The notes under the pieces: generated by a model
Told to the model about the DNA's origin: nothing
The model's database searches: none
What the model saw: the letters and a program-made list of their open reading frames with translations, nothing else
Made by a program: the position numbers and the translations under genes
Assembly: GCF_002272745.1 (NCBI RefSeq)
Contig: NZ_NPBD01000007.1
Span: forward strand, 124,001-188,000
DNA: 64,000 nt
Direction of reading: 5' to 3'
Source of the DNA: Terribacillus saccharophilus
GTDB lineage: Bacteria > Bacillota > Bacilli > Bacillales > Amphibacillaceae
Part shown: piece after piece, positions 9,200 through 17,115 of the stretch
Position numbering within the stretch: position 1 is the stretch's first letter
Layout of the letters: each line of letters begins with the position of its first letter

Positions 9200-10660
9200 A
9201 TGATTATTGGTATATTAATATGTGCCATTGGTTTGCTGCCATTGTTTTTAGCATGGAGCATAAGCAAAGTTTACAATGAAACAAAGTTGTCGGTAGGGAT
9301 GATCATTTCTATGATCTTAATCACAATCTGGCAGTTAGATATAGGAGTTCTTTATTTTAAGGACGTCTTGTCAGAAGAAATGGTTCTTTTCCTGTTCAAG
9401 CTGTTTCGTGCGGGGCCAACTTTCACCCTTCCTATGGTATTATATATGGCTTACTGGATTATCAACAATCAACCATCAGTAACGAGAAAAAAGAATTGGC
9501 TGACGAGAATGTCTTGTGCTCTTTTCACCAAAAAAGCACTTATTGGTTTCACAATATGGAGCATGGTTGTTTATTTCATAAGTTGGACGAACTTAGGGGT
9601 ATCTGGGTTGGTCGTTGCTAATGAAGAGTTTACTGGTAATTACTACTTTCCTGAGTATGGGCCGTTTTTATGGATCTATTTCATGCACATGGCTGCTATT
9701 ATTTTTTTCTTGTTAGTTGTATATGTATTGTCATTGAGAATTCGGAACTCACATTTTAAAAACTTCCTTATGGGATTTTCATTCAATGCATTGCTGCTTA
9801 TTGTACTAGGAGTTCTAAACTTCATTCCTTTAACTGGCCTTCTAACAAGCAGCATTGGTGTCATTATATTTTCGGTGGGAAGCTTGCAAGTCTTCGTTAA
9901 GTTCAATGTAGACTTGAAGATTCACTCTTATGAATTAATGGAAAAACAGAAAAAACTAGATTATACAGGTCAGCTGACTGGCAGCCTGATTCATGAAGTG
10001 AAGAACACAAACTCTATTATTAAAAGTTTCTCAAGTATGCTGGACAAAAGTGGCGATTTAACGGAAAGAAATAAGCGAACGTTGGAGATGATAGGCAAAT
10101 CATCCGAACATCTAGATCAACTGACAGATAATTATAGCGCGTACATGAAGTCTGCTGCTTTAACCCTTAAAACAGAGGATCTTGCGGAAATTATCCGAGA
10201 GTCTATTGACTTTTCAGCTGGGATACTCCAAGAAAACAAAGTCGAGTTGGAGTTCGCAAATATATATTCGCCTCTGAATGTTTATCTGAATAGGACAAAC
10301 TTAAAACAAGTCTTTATCAATCTGATCAAGAATAGCGTAGAGGCAATACCGGAAAATAGGCCTGAAAAGAAGATAACAATCAGCACAGAAATTGATGAAA
10401 AAAATATCATCATACACTTTATCGACACTGGCAAGGGTATACCTCAAGAGAACTGGGTGAGTGTATTTGACCCGTTTATCTCATTAGGAAATAAAAAGCG
10501 CGGAATGGGATTAGGTCTTCCCTTTGTGAAGAAAATACTGATTGAACACTTAGGAGATATAAACGTAATCGAAAGTTCGCCGAATGGTACGCATTTCAAA
10601 CTTGAAATACCACGAGAAGGAATGCTGAATGGTTGTAACTATCAAAACCCAATCGAATAA
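9200..10660 (+). CDS. Orphan membrane sensor histidine kinase
   Basis: 486 residues from the ATG at 9200, which has AAGGGG nine bases upstream; this start begins directly in a membrane segment (MIIGILICAIGLLPLFLAWS). About seven hydrophobic segments fill the first 235 residues. A dimerisation/phosphoacceptor segment follows with H265 in GSLIHEVKNTNSI. The ATPase domain has an N box (NLIKNSVEAI), a G1 box (DTGKGIP) and a G2 box (GMGLGLPFVKK). No response regulator is adjacent, so its partner is elsewhere. The seven-segment sensor with HEVKN is a layout seen in kinases that sense membrane or small-molecule signals; the signal is unknown. Confidence 0.85.
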   Translation: MIIGILICAIGLLPLFLAWSISKVYNETKLSVGMIISMILITIWQLDIGVLYFKDVLSEEMVLFLFKLFRAGPTFTLPMVLYMAYWIINNQPSVTRKKNWLTRMSCALFTKKALIGFTIWSMVVYFISWTNLGVSGLVVANEEFTGNYYFPEYGPFLWIYFMHMAAIIFFLLVVYVLSLRIRNSHFKNFLMGFSFNALLLIVLGVLNFIPLTGLLTSSIGVIIFSVGSLQVFVKFNVDLKIHSYELMEKQKKLDYTGQLTGSLIHEVKNTNSIIKSFSSMLDKSGDLTERNKRTLEMIGKSSEHLDQLTDNYSAYMKSAALTLKTEDLAEIIRESIDFSAGILQENKVELEFANIYSPLNVYLNRTNLKQVFINLIKNSVEAIPENRPEKKITISTEIDEKNIIIHFIDTGKGIPQENWVSVFDPFISLGNKKRGMGLGLPFVKKILIEHLGDINVIESSPNGTHFKLEIPREGMLNGCNYQNPIE

Positions 10661-10708
10661 TATCGATTCGATAATCCTTAGATTCATGAAGCATTTGATA
10701 ATATGAAA

Positions 10709-10740
10709 AAGAAGCTCAACATTTTAGCGTTGAGCTTCTT
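10709..10740. terminator. Bidirectional terminator
   Basis: 12-base stem AAGAAGCTCAAC/GTTGAGCTTCTT with A-run and T-run on the two sides, between the convergent kinase and methyltransferase genes. Confidence 0.85.
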
Positions 10741-10746
10741 TTAGTT

Positions 10747-11523
10747 TCAACTACATCTGTAAATGCGGAAACCCAATTTATCTTTATTTTGCTGCATGAT
10801 TTCCTCATGTTTTCCCAATATCTCTAACAATGCATCATCGATAGTTTCAGATAGTGAATAATCAGCCGCATGCTGTTCATCAACCTGTTCTAATCTTGGT
10901 TCATATTTTGTTACATCTATTCGATGAAATTCAGCATCTCTAAAAGCTTTCACCCATTCCCCCTCTGTTAATAGTTGCGGGAAGCTGTAAAAATCCACAA
11001 TCTGAGACCGTTCTTCTTCTGGGATAGACTGCTCCAATACAGTTTCGATCGCGAGTAATTTGCCGTTTTGTTTCAGCACTCTTTTGATCTCAGGAATTGT
11101 CGAGATAAGATTAGTAAAGGAAATGACGGATTCTGAGAGGACAATATCGAATTTCTTATCCGGGTAGGGGAGATTCTCTGTGTCTCCGACTTTGGCATCA
11201 ATCGGTAAATCTAAACTTGAGAATCTTTGCTGGGCTTTCTCCACCATGATGCTGTTGTTGTCTAATGCACTAACACTGCAGCCGTATTGCTGAGCAAGAT
11301 AAGCAGCAGTTTGCCCCGTACCGCAACCTACCTCCAGAAGTGCTGTATCGCCATTGATATTTTCCTTAGCTAAAATTTTCTTCGTTAACTGCAGTCCGCC
11401 GGGATGCGCGCCGCCTACTCCAAATAGTGCGAGACAATCAAGATATGTGTACTTCAAACGTAACCCCTGCCTTTGTATGACATCATTGCAATATGCTATG
11501 AATAGAGAAAAGTTTTGTGCCAA
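10747..11523 (-). CDS. Class I SAM-dependent methyltransferase
   Basis: 258 residues. Motif I is LLEVGCGTGQTAAYLAQQYG near residue 60-79, with the acidic residue D/N pair SALDNNS after it and motif II-like FDIVLSESVISF near 125. This is the Methyltransf_11/25 fold; the substrate is not predictable. The only plausible start is TTG at 11523, preceded by AAGG rather close by, so the exact start is uncertain. It shares a bidirectional terminator with the kinase gene. Confidence 0.85.
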   Translation of the reverse strand: MAQNFSLFIAYCNDVIQRQGLRLKYTYLDCLALFGVGGAHPGGLQLTKKILAKENINGDTALLEVGCGTGQTAAYLAQQYGCSVSALDNNSIMVEKAQQRFSSLDLPIDAKVGDTENLPYPDKKFDIVLSESVISFTNLISTIPEIKRVLKQNGKLLAIETVLEQSIPEEERSQIVDFYSFPQLLTEGEWVKAFRDAEFHRIDVTKYEPRLEQVDEQHAADYSLSETIDDALLEILGKHEEIMQQNKDKLGFRIYRCS

Positions 11524-11566
11524 TAGCCTTCATGCTGAATAAATTGGTGTTGTTAGGGGGAGGAAA

Positions 11567-12349
11567 ATGAGCGTAATCAAAACGGATAAATGGCTGCTTG
11601 AGCATTATGAGGATCCAATAGCATTATGCGAGAAGCTGACAGAGCTTTTTGCTGATGCATCTGCTGATGAAATATATGATTACTTCATACGACATGGCAT
11701 GTATCGCCCGTTAAAGAAGAAGAGTAAGCAGCTGGATAATAATGTTTGGGAAGTAGTAAAGCAGGATGAGGTTTTTCTGCAAAAGGAGTGGGAAGGTCCG
11801 GATATACCTATCTATATATTCCCATCAGATGAGCGTAATAAATGGATTCAAAAGCAATTGGGTGGTAAATCCGGTTTAGCATTCAGGGATAAGCTTTTTT
11901 TATTTATATCACCAGATAATACAGAAGACGAGATAAAAGCAATATTTACACATGAGTATAACCATTTATGCCGGCTGAATCGCTTTGATAAAAGTGAAGA
12001 AAAGTATACTTTACTGGATACGATTGTATTAGAGGGGATAGCTGAAAATGCTGTTAGGGAGAGATTGGGAGAGGAACTAACTGCAAGCTGGACATCGTTT
12101 TATTCTGATAAGAAAATCGAGAAGATGTGGTCTGATTATATTGTTCCGAAGCAGGAGCTTTTGCGCCAGGATTTTGAATATGAAGCCATTCTGTTCGGTC
12201 ATCGAAAATATCCGAAGATGCTGGGGTATTGTGCTGGCTATTATGTAGTTAAAAGCTATATGGAAAGATATAGCTTATCCAGTAAAGACCTGCTTGTTGT
12301 CGATGCTAGTGTTATTACTGGAGATATGGAGTCTAGTGGACATGAATAA
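11567..12349 (+). CDS. DUF2268 (YjaZ-like) putative zinc protease
   Basis: 260 residues. The motif THEYNHLCRLNRF near residue 129-141 fits the HExxH-like site of DUF2268 proteins, with a downstream glutamate in LEGIAENAV as a possible third zinc ligand. No signal peptide, so it is likely cytoplasmic. GGGGGAGG precedes the ATG. The cellular role of this family is poorly known; the protease label is inferred from the motif. Confidence 0.8.
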   Translation: MSVIKTDKWLLEHYEDPIALCEKLTELFADASADEIYDYFIRHGMYRPLKKKSKQLDNNVWEVVKQDEVFLQKEWEGPDIPIYIFPSDERNKWIQKQLGGKSGLAFRDKLFLFISPDNTEDEIKAIFTHEYNHLCRLNRFDKSEEKYTLLDTIVLEGIAENAVRERLGEELTASWTSFYSDKKIEKMWSDYIVPKQELLRQDFEYEAILFGHRKYPKMLGYCAGYYVVKSYMERYSLSSKDLLVVDASVITGDMESSGHE

Positions 12350-12351
12350 AG

Positions 12352-12379
12352 CCCGGATGCACCAATTCCAGGCTTTTTC
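12352..12379 (+). terminator. Weak terminator after the YjaZ-like gene
   Basis: AAGCC...GGCTTTTT with a long loop; modest stem. Confidence 0.4.
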
Positions 12380-12437
12380 ATGCTGTCATACCCACTTTTC
12401 CGTGGAAATCAAATCTATATGGAAAACTGTTATATAG

Positions 12438-12731
12438 TTAGATCCAGAATAGAGAGATCAAGGCTATACCTGCGATAGCCCCTAAAGCTACTCCAAAACC
12501 AAAGCCAAAGCCACGGCCAAAACTGCGGCCAAAACCGCCGCCATAACCATTTCCATAACCTCCATAACCGAAACCGCCAAAATTTCTAGAGCGGCCCATA
12601 GGCTGCAAATAAACACGATCTCGGTCTACACGCTGGATGATTCCTCTATGAACTTTTCCGTCGTGGCAACGGATTTCAACTGCTTTACCGCTATATCTTT
12701 GGCATAATGAACGATATTGTCCAACTGACAT
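12438..12731 (-). CDS. Small protein: LSm-like N-terminus and Gly/Phe/Arg-rich tail
   Basis: 97 residues. Residues 15-43 (KAVEIRCHDGKVHRGIIQRV, DRVYLQP) resemble the strand pattern of LSm/Hfq-like small beta folds. Residues 47-80 are very rich in Gly, Phe, Tyr and Arg (GGFGYGGYGNGYGGGFGRSF), and the last 20 residues are hydrophobic (VALGAIAGIALISLFWI). A perfect GGAGGTGA ribosome binding site lies upstream. Function not recognised; the LSm resemblance is by eye only. The hydrophobic end may anchor it to a membrane or a spore layer. Confidence 0.7.
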   Translation of the reverse strand: MSVGQYRSLCQRYSGKAVEIRCHDGKVHRGIIQRVDRDRVYLQPMGRSRNFGGFGYGGYGNGYGGGFGRSFGRGFGFGFGVALGAIAGIALISLFWI

Positions 12732-12959
12732 ATCTTCACCTCCATCATTTAAGGATACAGGGTATTATATGCCCTGGATAAAATATCGAAGGGTACATGT
12801 ATCTTAGGGGTTTAGCGGAATCTTGGTGAACAGCATATAAAATGTTGAAAAGTAGCTGTAAGCGTTCATGACCAGCTGAGATAAAAATTAGATTTGACAA
12901 AAAATCTAACAAGGAATAGAATAATGACTATTCAACGGAATCTAAATAACTTAATAATA

Positions 12960-13162
12960 AAGCTATGAATGCTATGGATCACACTATAGCAGGAGCAGCT
13001 TCTGGAGAGACCGCTATTTACGCGGCGCCGAAGGGTTCACAATCTCAGGCAAAAGGACAGAAGAGTATCGGATATGTATTTGTGTTATGCTGCGCGCGCA
13101 TGACCAATAGTATTTGTTATTCTTGTGATCAAGAGATTGGAGAACATCCAATCTCTTTTTTT
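12960..13162 (+). promoter_or_regulatory. Glycine riboswitch with terminator expression platform
   Basis: The aptamer core reads GGAGAGACC, GCGCCGAAGG, then CTCAGGCAAAAGGACAG, which is the conserved glycine aptamer sequence. P1 pairs CTTCTG (12999-13004) with CAGAAG (13058-13063). Only one full aptamer is present; a small hairpin GCTAT...ATAGC (12971-12990) lies upstream, where type-2 singlets carry a ghost aptamer. An intrinsic terminator, AAGAGATTGG (13131-13140)/CCAATCTCTT (13148-13157) plus T-run, follows and ends just before the permease gene. Glycine would be expected to change permease expression. Confidence 0.92.
13131..13162 (+). terminator. Riboswitch-controlled terminator
   Basis: 10-base stem with seven-base loop and eight T residues, between the glycine aptamer and the permease ribosome binding site. 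Confidence 0.88.
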
Positions 13163-13191
13163 ATTGGGTTGAATTGAAGGAGGAGCTAGAT

Positions 13192-14538
13192 TTGGCACAA
13201 CAAGAGTTAAAGAGGGACTTATCCAATAGACATGTGCAGCTGATCGCCATTGGCGGTACGATTGGTACCGGATTATTTTTAGGTTCCGGAAAAGCGATAC
13301 AGCTGGCAGGACCCTCGATTATCTTTGCTTATTTGATTGTTGGTATAGCACTGTTTTTCGTTATGCGAGCGCTAGGGGAGCTGCTGTTATCGAAGGCAGG
13401 CTATCAATCTATTACAGACATTGCCGAAGACTATCTAGGACCTTGGGCATCGTTTGTGACGGGGTGGACGTATTGGTTTTGCTGGATCATGACAGCGATG
13501 GCAGACGTTATAGCTGTCGGGGTGTATGTAAACTATTGGTTTGATATCCCGCAATGGATTCCTGCACTTATTTGTGTCGTCGTTTTACTAGGGCTTAATC
13601 TATTAACCGTAAAGCTATTCGGAGAATTGGAGTTTTGGTTTGCATTAATTAAGGTAGTGACGATTCTTGCGCTAATTGGAATAGGTATTGTTCTGTTGGT
13701 GATCGGATTCCAGACTGATGCAGGAACCGTTTCAGTTACAAATCTGTGGGAGCATGGTGGACTATTTCCGAATGGAATTTCTGGCTTCTTACTCGCCTTC
13801 CAGATGGTAGTCTTTGCATATGTCGGAGTGGAACTAATCGGGGTATCGGCTGCCGAAACAGCTAACCCTGCTAAGAACATCCCATCTGCAATAAATAAGA
13901 TTCCATTACGAATTCTATTTTTCTACGTTGGCGCACTACTCGTTTTACTAATGATAAACCCATGGACAGAGCTGAATGCAGCCGAAAGTCCTTTTGTAAA
14001 GACATTTAGTTTAGTTGGCATCCCAATCGCTGCAGGCATCATCAACTTTGTCGTATTAACATCCGCAGCATCGGCAGGGAATAGCGGCATGTTCTCAACA
14101 AGTCGGACTTTATATAATCTAAGTAAGCAAGATCAAGGACCATCTCAGCTTGCTAAACTGAACAAAAAGCACGTCCCAGCGAATGCCTTATGGCTATCTG
14201 CCATTGTCGTATCAGTAGGGGCACTCTTAAGCAAACTCATACCAGAACAAGCCTTTGGAATTGTCACAAGCATTAGTGCCATCTGTTTTATTTGGGTTTG
14301 GAGCATCATTCTTATCTGCCATATTAAATATAAGAAAACACGCCCGGAATTGCAGAAGAAATCAACATTTAAGGCACCATTTACGCCGTTTGTGAACTAT
14401 GCGGTGCTTGCGTTGTTTGCAGGAGTTCTGGTTATTATGCTGGTTGCTGATGAGACGCGGCCGGCGTTGTTGCTGACTCCGTTGTGGTTTGTTTTGTTGT
14501 TTGGGTTGTATTGGGGTAGGCGGAAGAAATTTATCTAG
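13192..14538 (+). CDS. cycA: Amino acid permease, CycA-like (D-Ser/D-Ala/Gly)
   Basis: 448 residues and about twelve membrane segments. It is an APC-superfamily AAT-type permease: QLIAIGGTIGTGLFLGSGKA near the N-terminus and FAYVGVELIGVSAAETANP near residue 210 are hallmarks. The start TTG at 13192 has AGGAGGAG seven bases upstream. An in-phase TTG at 13174 overlaps that site and is rejected. The glycine riboswitch directly upstream supports glycine or D-alanine/D-serine as substrate. Symbol is by family resemblance and riboswitch context. Confidence 0.88.
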   Translation: MAQQELKRDLSNRHVQLIAIGGTIGTGLFLGSGKAIQLAGPSIIFAYLIVGIALFFVMRALGELLLSKAGYQSITDIAEDYLGPWASFVTGWTYWFCWIMTAMADVIAVGVYVNYWFDIPQWIPALICVVVLLGLNLLTVKLFGELEFWFALIKVVTILALIGIGIVLLVIGFQTDAGTVSVTNLWEHGGLFPNGISGFLLAFQMVVFAYVGVELIGVSAAETANPAKNIPSAINKIPLRILFFYVGALLVLLMINPWTELNAAESPFVKTFSLVGIPIAAGIINFVVLTSAASAGNSGMFSTSRTLYNLSKQDQGPSQLAKLNKKHVPANALWLSAIVVSVGALLSKLIPEQAFGIVTSISAICFIWVWSIILICHIKYKKTRPELQKKSTFKAPFTPFVNYAVLALFAGVLVIMLVADETRPALLLTPLWFVLLFGLYWGRRKKFI

Positions 14539-14548
14539 ATTTAATTTT

Positions 14549-14589
14549 AGGAATGCTGATATAGCTGAATTAACCAAACAAGCATTCCT
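14549..14589 (+). terminator. Possible terminator after cycA
   Basis: AGGAATGCT/AGCATTCCT stem with a long 23-base loop and no clear T-run; weak. Confidence 0.35.
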
Positions 14590-14597
14590 GCTTAAAT

Positions 14598-14738
14598 TTA
14601 ACGCTCAGATATGACTCTCTGCAAAATCATGTCATACGTTAGTTCTAATTCTGGGAATTGCTTAAGAATAATTCGTAATCCATTACCTTCCCCTCCAAAT
14701 ACTCGTGAAATATTTCTGTAGTTGACAATCAAGAGTTA
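14598..14738 (-). pseudogene. C-terminal remnant of an unknown protein
   Basis: A minus-strand frame of about 45 codons reads LLIVNYRNISRVFGGEGNG and ends ELTYDMILQRVISER before a stop at 14598-14600. It has protein-like composition but no start codon with a ribosome binding site, and a stop lies just upstream in frame. Probably a leftover 3' end. Family not recognised. Confidence 0.4.
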
Positions 14739-14910
14739 TTTTAGATTGTATAAAGATTATAAAAGTGCTTAGTTGATATTTTATTCACTGTCTGTGTAAC
14801 ATTTAACTCTTAAAACCAAATATTTATGCACAATGAGGGAATTTTCGGGTGTGCAACCTGGTTTCTTAGCTATTTAACCAGATCATATTATTTATGGAAT
14901 AATAAGAAGA

Positions 14911-14945
14911 AAGCACTTGTTGTCTATTAGTACAAACAAGTGCTT
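14911..14945 (-). terminator. Terminator of the second SMI1 gene
   Basis: Stem AAGCACTTGT/ACAAGTGCTT followed on the minus strand by TTCTTCTTATT. Confidence 0.75.
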
Positions 14946-14987
14946 ACTTTTACAATAATGATTAACTTTTTAAATATGGATAAGTAA

Positions 14988-15461
14988 TTATTCCGTTAAC
15001 ATATCTAGAAATGCTTCAAAGCTAACATTTATAAAATATGTCACAGGATTCAATTCCGATGACTCTTCATGGTTCCAAACTTTTACAGTTGGCTGTTCAG
15101 GGTTGTCTCGATAGTCTAAACAAACAAAGTCACCTGCAAAAAGAGCAGCAATTGGTAATAACTCAGTCCCAACTAGATCTTCGTCGAAAATTATTCTTTC
15201 ATCTAATTGAGTTCTAACTACTCCTATATCGTAGAACTCATCGTCATTTGCCCCTGTTACTTTTAGGATGCACAGAAACCTATCAATAGCATAATTATGG
15301 TTATTACATTTAAAACTATCCTTTATAGGTGTACCACCATTATATTTTTTAATGAAATCTTTGTAGTTGTTTGGTAATTTAATTCTCCATTTGCTTTCTT
15401 TTTCAGAAAGCAAAGAATCGTCCGGTAAGGGGTGAATTATTGTTTCATCCTTGAAGTCCAA
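14988..15461 (-). CDS. SMI1/KNR4 family protein, orphan immunity
   Basis: 157 residues with the SMI1/KNR4 pattern: WRIKLPNNYKDFIKKYNGG near residue 26-44, then a central GDFVCLDYRDNPEQPTVKVW segment typical of the family, and a hydrophobic end. No toxin gene is directly upstream; the nearest is the LXG gene at 17116. It is the last member of an immunity array (14988-17100) and probably protects against toxins of other strains. Upstream AGGCC is a weak ribosome binding site. Confidence 0.85.
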   Translation of the reverse strand: MDFKDETIIHPLPDDSLLSEKESKWRIKLPNNYKDFIKKYNGGTPIKDSFKCNNHNYAIDRFLCILKVTGANDDEFYDIGVVRTQLDERIIFDEDLVGTELLPIAALFAGDFVCLDYRDNPEQPTVKVWNHEESSELNPVTYFINVSFEAFLDMLTE

Positions 15462-15834
15462 ATTTAGGCCTCCACAATTATTATTTTCTATTTAGTCTCG
15501 TTATAATGAAGGGGGATCTAGCCGATTGTAAGCTTATTATCTCAAATTGTATCTAAGTTTTGCCGTGCTAAATCAGAGCAACAGCTAGTTTAACTTAGTT
15601 TTGCTTACTAAGACCTTGTGTATCTAACAGCGGGAGACTCTTGTATATGATAGAGATGTATTGAAGCATAACTAATTATGATTAAAGTATCATTTAATTT
15701 AGTGAATGTTCAAGAATAGTTACAATATTTTATGAAAAATCAAACTGAAAAGGAGCCCTTTGTATTAGAACTCCTATCTGGCATTGTCTATTCTGGTTGG
15801 TTACTAGTTCCAATACTTATCTTCTGAAAAGCTT
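15462..15834. other. Gap in the immunity array
   Basis: About 370 bases with no gene I can support. A-T rich with several short hairpins; likely decayed toxin or immunity material, but no protein fragment could be recognised. Confidence 0.4.
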
Positions 15835-15874
15835 AAAAACAGTGTGGAGTTGGCTGCATGGACTAACTGTTTTT
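15835..15874 (-). terminator. Terminator overlapping the end of the 15863 gene
   Basis: AAAAACAGT/ACTGTTTTT stem spanning the stop codon (15863-15865) on the minus strand. Confidence 0.6.
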
Positions 15875-16321
15875 CTTAATCTCTTCAAACCACGTATCAA
15901 AGCGTTCTTCAGGTAACAAATCATCTGCTTCTGAAAATGATTGATCGTAATTATATTTTGCTGTAAGGCTATTGTCTTTAACATTATAGTGCAACCTTAT
16001 CTCAGCTGGCATATCTCTTCCATGTTCTTTGCATTTTTGGTATATTTCCTCCAAATTCTTGATGCCAATATCTAAAACAGCTTCCTGTCTATTGTCCGAT
16101 GTATCATAAAGATACCCTTTTTTACTAGATGTAACTGCTTCATTAAGCTCATTCTTTAATACCACAGAGCCATCAATCTTATAAAACACATCAAATGTGA
16201 AAATTTCTGGCTCAAATGAGCAGTACATATAAATATCCTCTGCTTGGTTGTTAACATATTCAAGGCAGATTGCTACAATATCTGCTTGTAACTTAGAAAG
16301 GTGATCCTCAAAAACCTTCAT
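15863..16321 (-). CDS. Probable immunity protein, DUF600/YezG-like
   Basis: 152 residues, acidic. The layout resembles YezG-type immunity proteins: an N-terminal helix, a strand-rich middle (YMYCSFEPEIFTFDVFYK), and a C-terminal YDQSFSEADDLLPEERFDTW block like the YDDLSE...W ending of YezG at 16690. The resemblance is weaker than for that neighbour. It sits in the immunity array downstream of the YeeF-like toxin, so protection against a related nuclease is the best guess. No cognate toxin is adjacent. Confidence 0.65.
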   Translation of the reverse strand: MKVFEDHLSKLQADIVAICLEYVNNQAEDIYMYCSFEPEIFTFDVFYKIDGSVVLKNELNEAVTSSKKGYLYDTSDNRQEAVLDIGIKNLEEIYQKCKEHGRDMPAEIRLHYNVKDNSLTAKYNYDQSFSEADDLLPEERFDTWFEEIKKNS

Positions 16322-16357
16322 AAGGAAGCTTTCCTAAGATGTTGTTTAATGTTCTTT

Positions 16358-16675
16358 TCATTCAATATCAACTCCTCTAGAGTCCTCTTTTGGGTGTATG
16401 ATTGTTCGGAAATTGCGCTCAATTGCATGAATCAAACCAAACATTACTTCATCATTCTCAGTTTCATCATCAAATCCTTGGCATAGAAGAGGAATGTTGT
16501 TTCCGTCTTTCATTTTTAATATATTTTTTATAGCCTTTTCGAATTTCTCTACTTCTTGATCATCTCGTAATAGACGATTATCCTTTAGATTTTGCAGTTC
16601 GACTAAGATATCCAAATTAAGCTTCTCTAACTTTTCATCTATTATTATTAAAGAAACAGCCCTCTGTATATACAA
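16358..16675 (-). pseudogene. Imm30-like immunity gene, truncated
   Basis: The middle of this frame (EKFEKAIKNILKMKD, LLCQGFDDETENDEVMFGLI) matches the Imm30 immunity pattern. The 5' end is abnormal: the open frame begins inside the terminator hairpin of the preceding YezG gene (16655-16683) and has no ribosome binding site. The 3' end stops at about 105 codons with an unrelated-looking tail (HPKEDSRGVDIE), shorter than is usual. I read it as an immunity gene that lost both ends. It could be translated at a low level from a non-ATG start, but this is not supported. Confidence 0.6.
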
Positions 16676-16683
16676 GGGCTGTT
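16655..16683 (-). terminator. Terminator after YezG-like gene
   Basis: AACAGCCCT/AGGGCTGTT stem followed by TTCTTT on the minus strand. Confidence 0.75.
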
Positions 16684-16689
16684 AACTTT

Positions 16690-17100
16690 TCATTTTATAT
16701 ATTCGGTTTCCCATTTTTCCTGTTTTTCAACAGGGCTAATCTCAGAAAGGTCATCATATCCGTAATTTATTTTCATTTTTCCATTGCTATCTAAGATGTA
16801 AGTCAAGTGACTCCACGATTCTTGTTCTTGTTTTGAAAATTCTAGCCATAAGTTTGTGAAGCATGTATATAATTCATTTTCTAATCGATCAAAGTCATCT
16901 TCTTCTATGTTAAATATATCTATTATATCAAGGCTATAAATTGGTTTAGATTTATTTTCAGGATAGTAATAGAAAAATACTTTTTTATATCCTTCTCTGT
17001 ACTCAGCATATAAATATATTTTATCCCATTCTTCAGGTATCATATCAACTAAAGTGTTTGCAATTTGTTGGTACATCAATTCCATGTTTTTTGTTTCCAA
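16690..17100 (-). CDS. yezG: YezG-family (DUF600) immunity protein
   Basis: 136 residues closely following the YezG pattern: MYQQIANTLVDMIPEEWDKI, YLYAEYREG, VFFYYYPENKSKPIYSLD, and a C-terminal INYGYDDLSE. YezG neutralises the nuclease domain of the LXG toxin YeeF in Bacillus. Here it lies 15 bases downstream of a YeeF-like toxin in the same orientation, so toxin and immunity are co-transcribed. GGGAGGT precedes the start. A terminator follows directly. Confidence 0.92.
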   Translation of the reverse strand: METKNMELMYQQIANTLVDMIPEEWDKIYLYAEYREGYKKVFFYYYPENKSKPIYSLDIIDIFNIEEDDFDRLENELYTCFTNLWLEFSKQEQESWSHLTYILDSNGKMKINYGYDDLSEISPVEKQEKWETEYIK

Positions 17101-17115
17101 TTTTATTTACCTCCC

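Noticed and set aside
12965..13177. 70-codon frame before the permease
   Set aside because: Lies entirely in the glycine riboswitch and its terminator.
16301..16486. 61-codon plus-strand frame in the immunity array
   Set aside because: Antisense to the Imm30-like remnant, no ribosome binding site.
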